64,000 nucleotides of DNA, taken from positions 1-64,000 of the forward strand of contig UQMI01000005.1 of assembly GCA_900542045.1 (NCBI GenBank). The letters run 5' to 3'. A program made the position numbers and the translations under genes. The DNA comes from an uncultured Blautia sp. (GTDB taxonomy: Bacteria > Bacillota > Clostridia > Lachnospirales > Lachnospiraceae). Every line of letters begins with the position of its first letter. The stretch's first letter is position 1. Below, piece by piece: positions 63,027 to 64,000 of the stretch. The notes beneath the pieces are model-generated. The model saw only the letters and a program-made list of their open reading frames with translations, made no database searches and was not told where the DNA came from.

Positions 63027-64000
63027 ATGCGGGAATATGAAATCGGCAGAAATGAAGCGGGTCAGAGAATGGATAAATATCTGGGGAAACTGCTGGCCAA
63101 TGCGCCAAAAGGTTTTCTGTACAAAATGCTCCGAAAGAAAAACATTACGATCAATGGAAAGAAAGCGGCCGGAATGGAAATGCTGGCAGAGGGTGACCGG
63201 ATTAAGCTGTTCCTGTCGGATGAGACCATTGAAAAGTTTTCCAAAGAAGAATTTCAGAAAGTTTCCTGTCCTCTGGATATTTTGTACGAGGACAGCCAGA
63301 TTCTGCTGATCAATAAGCCAGTGGGTATGCTGTCTCAGCCGGATGGGAGCGGACAGGCTTCTCTGGTAGAATATCTGATCACCTATCTTCTGGAAGAGGG
63401 AACTTTGACCAGGGAGGAACTGAAAACCTTCCGCCCTTCTGTGTGTAATCGGCTGGACAGGAATACCAGCGGCATTGTGGCGGCGGGAAAGACCCTTGCC
63501 GGACTGCAGGAACTGTCCCGGCTGTTCCATGACCGGACGATCCATAAATATTATTTGTGCCTGACGGCAGGCGAAATTAAAAAGAAAAATTTTATCAAGG
63601 GGTATTTACATAAAGATAAAACATGTAATAAAGTAAGAGTATCCGGTACAAAACTGCCGGAAAGCGTGCCCATTGAGACAGAATATGAGCCTCTGGAAAG
63701 CAATGGAAAGGCTACACTTCTGCGGGTACGGCTGGTGACCGGACGGACTCATCAGATTCGGAGCCATCTGGCTTCCATCGGGCATCCCATCATAGGAGAT
63801 GCCAAATACGGGGATCCGGGTGTGAACCGGTATTATAACAGAAAATATGGATTATGCCATCAGCTGCTGCATGGGAGAGAACTGGAACTGCCGGTGCTGA
63901 GGGGAACATTGGAGGCGGTATCCGGAAAGCGTTTTCTGGCGCCTCTGCCGGATGAGTTCCGGACAGTGCTGAAGGGCGAGCTATCAGGGGAGAATATCAC
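63027..64000 (+). CDS. RluA-family pseudouridine synthase, 3' end cut by window
   Basis: The reading frame from ATG 63027 is open to the right edge (324 codons). An N-terminal S4 RNA-binding domain (about residues 10-75) is followed by the catalytic domain with ILLINKPVGMLSQP, the motif NRLDRNTSGIV that holds the catalytic Asp, TGRTHQIRSHLASIG and the closing LCHQLLH. The full family length is nearly reached. It modifies uridines in rRNA or tRNA; the target site is unknown. Confidence 0.92.
   Translation, partial: MREYEIGRNEAGQRMDKYLGKLLANAPKGFLYKMLRKKNITINGKKAAGMEMLAEGDRIKLFLSDETIEKFSKEEFQKVSCPLDILYEDSQILLINKPVGMLSQPDGSGQASLVEYLITYLLEEGTLTREELKTFRPSVCNRLDRNTSGIVAAGKTLAGLQELSRLFHDRTIHKYYLCLTAGEIKKKNFIKGYLHKDKTCNKVRVSGTKLPESVPIETEYEPLESNGKATLLRVRLVTGRTHQIRSHLASIGHPIIGDAKYGDPGVNRYYNRKYGLCHQLLHGRELELPVLRGTLEAVSGKRFLAPLPDEFRTVLKGELSGENI

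Overview
The window reads as chromosomal DNA of an anaerobic, spore-forming Firmicute, most likely a Lachnospiraceae-type Clostridium relative. The evidence is near-even GC content, strong purine-rich ribosome binding sites, an Rnf operon in the clostridial order C-D-G-E-A-B, a four-subunit 2-oxoacid:ferredoxin oxidoreductase, several sporulation genes (alpha/beta SASP, GerW/YtfJ, YlbJ, a Spo0A C-terminal-domain protein) and small families such as DUF6465 that I associate with Lachnospiraceae. No rRNA, tRNA, CRISPR array or complete insertion sequence is visible.

Layout. 1-3.2 kb is an accessory patch: the end of an Rpn-type nuclease, an AT-rich shikimate-kinase-like gene and an AAA/PD-(D/E)XK gene, bounded by two near-identical segments, the second of which carries a 216-bp deletion. 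3.2-8.1 kb has a VanZ-like protein, glmS and an FGGY kinase with an extra in-frame N-terminal part. 8.1-15.5 kb is a PucR/CdaR-type regulator divergent from a four-gene catabolic-looking operon (URO-D family protein, MalY/PatB C-S lyase, BaiCD-like Fe-S flavoenzyme, YkvI-type transporter). 15.6-20.3 kb is an envelope locus (CpsB-type phosphatase, BY-kinase, Wzz-type adaptor, class B sortase, LCP ligase and an SPKTG-anchored surface protein). 20.9-25.4 kb has a stand-alone Spo0A_C protein and the HI0933-type flavoprotein, cmk, ispH, rpsA series. 25.6-32.7 kb has a YprB-like nuclease, a membrane protein and the complete rnf operon.

32.7-33.8 kb is a 1.1-kb gene-free stretch holding four different tandem-repeat arrays (units of about 16, 22, 53 and 24 nt), the most unusual structure in the window. 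33.8-48.1 kb has a NusG-II protein, a Gx transporter, ruvAB, zapA, a U32 peptidase, a RodA/PBP pair, a NUDIX hydrolase, a DUF2953 protein, gerW, a small membrane ORF interrupted exactly at a possible -1 slippery site, and porGDAB. 48.3-64 kb has rpmB, an Asp23 protein, a FakA-like kinase, recG, a DUF6465 protein, SASP, mgsA, rsmD, coaD, a coiled-coil protein, ylbJ, pepD, an M23 peptidase, a small alarmone synthetase, a YgiQ-type radical SAM protein and an RluA-type pseudouridine synthase cut by the right edge.

How it fits together. Rnf and the 2-oxoacid oxidoreductase form the energy core: the oxidoreductase supplies reduced ferredoxin, and Rnf oxidises it with NAD+ to pump ions. The cell-surface genes build and anchor envelope polymers and proteins. 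The PucR-controlled operon is probably an inducible pathway for an unidentified small substrate. Starts were moved from the longest open frame wherever a better-spaced ribosome binding site was visible; each entry says so.
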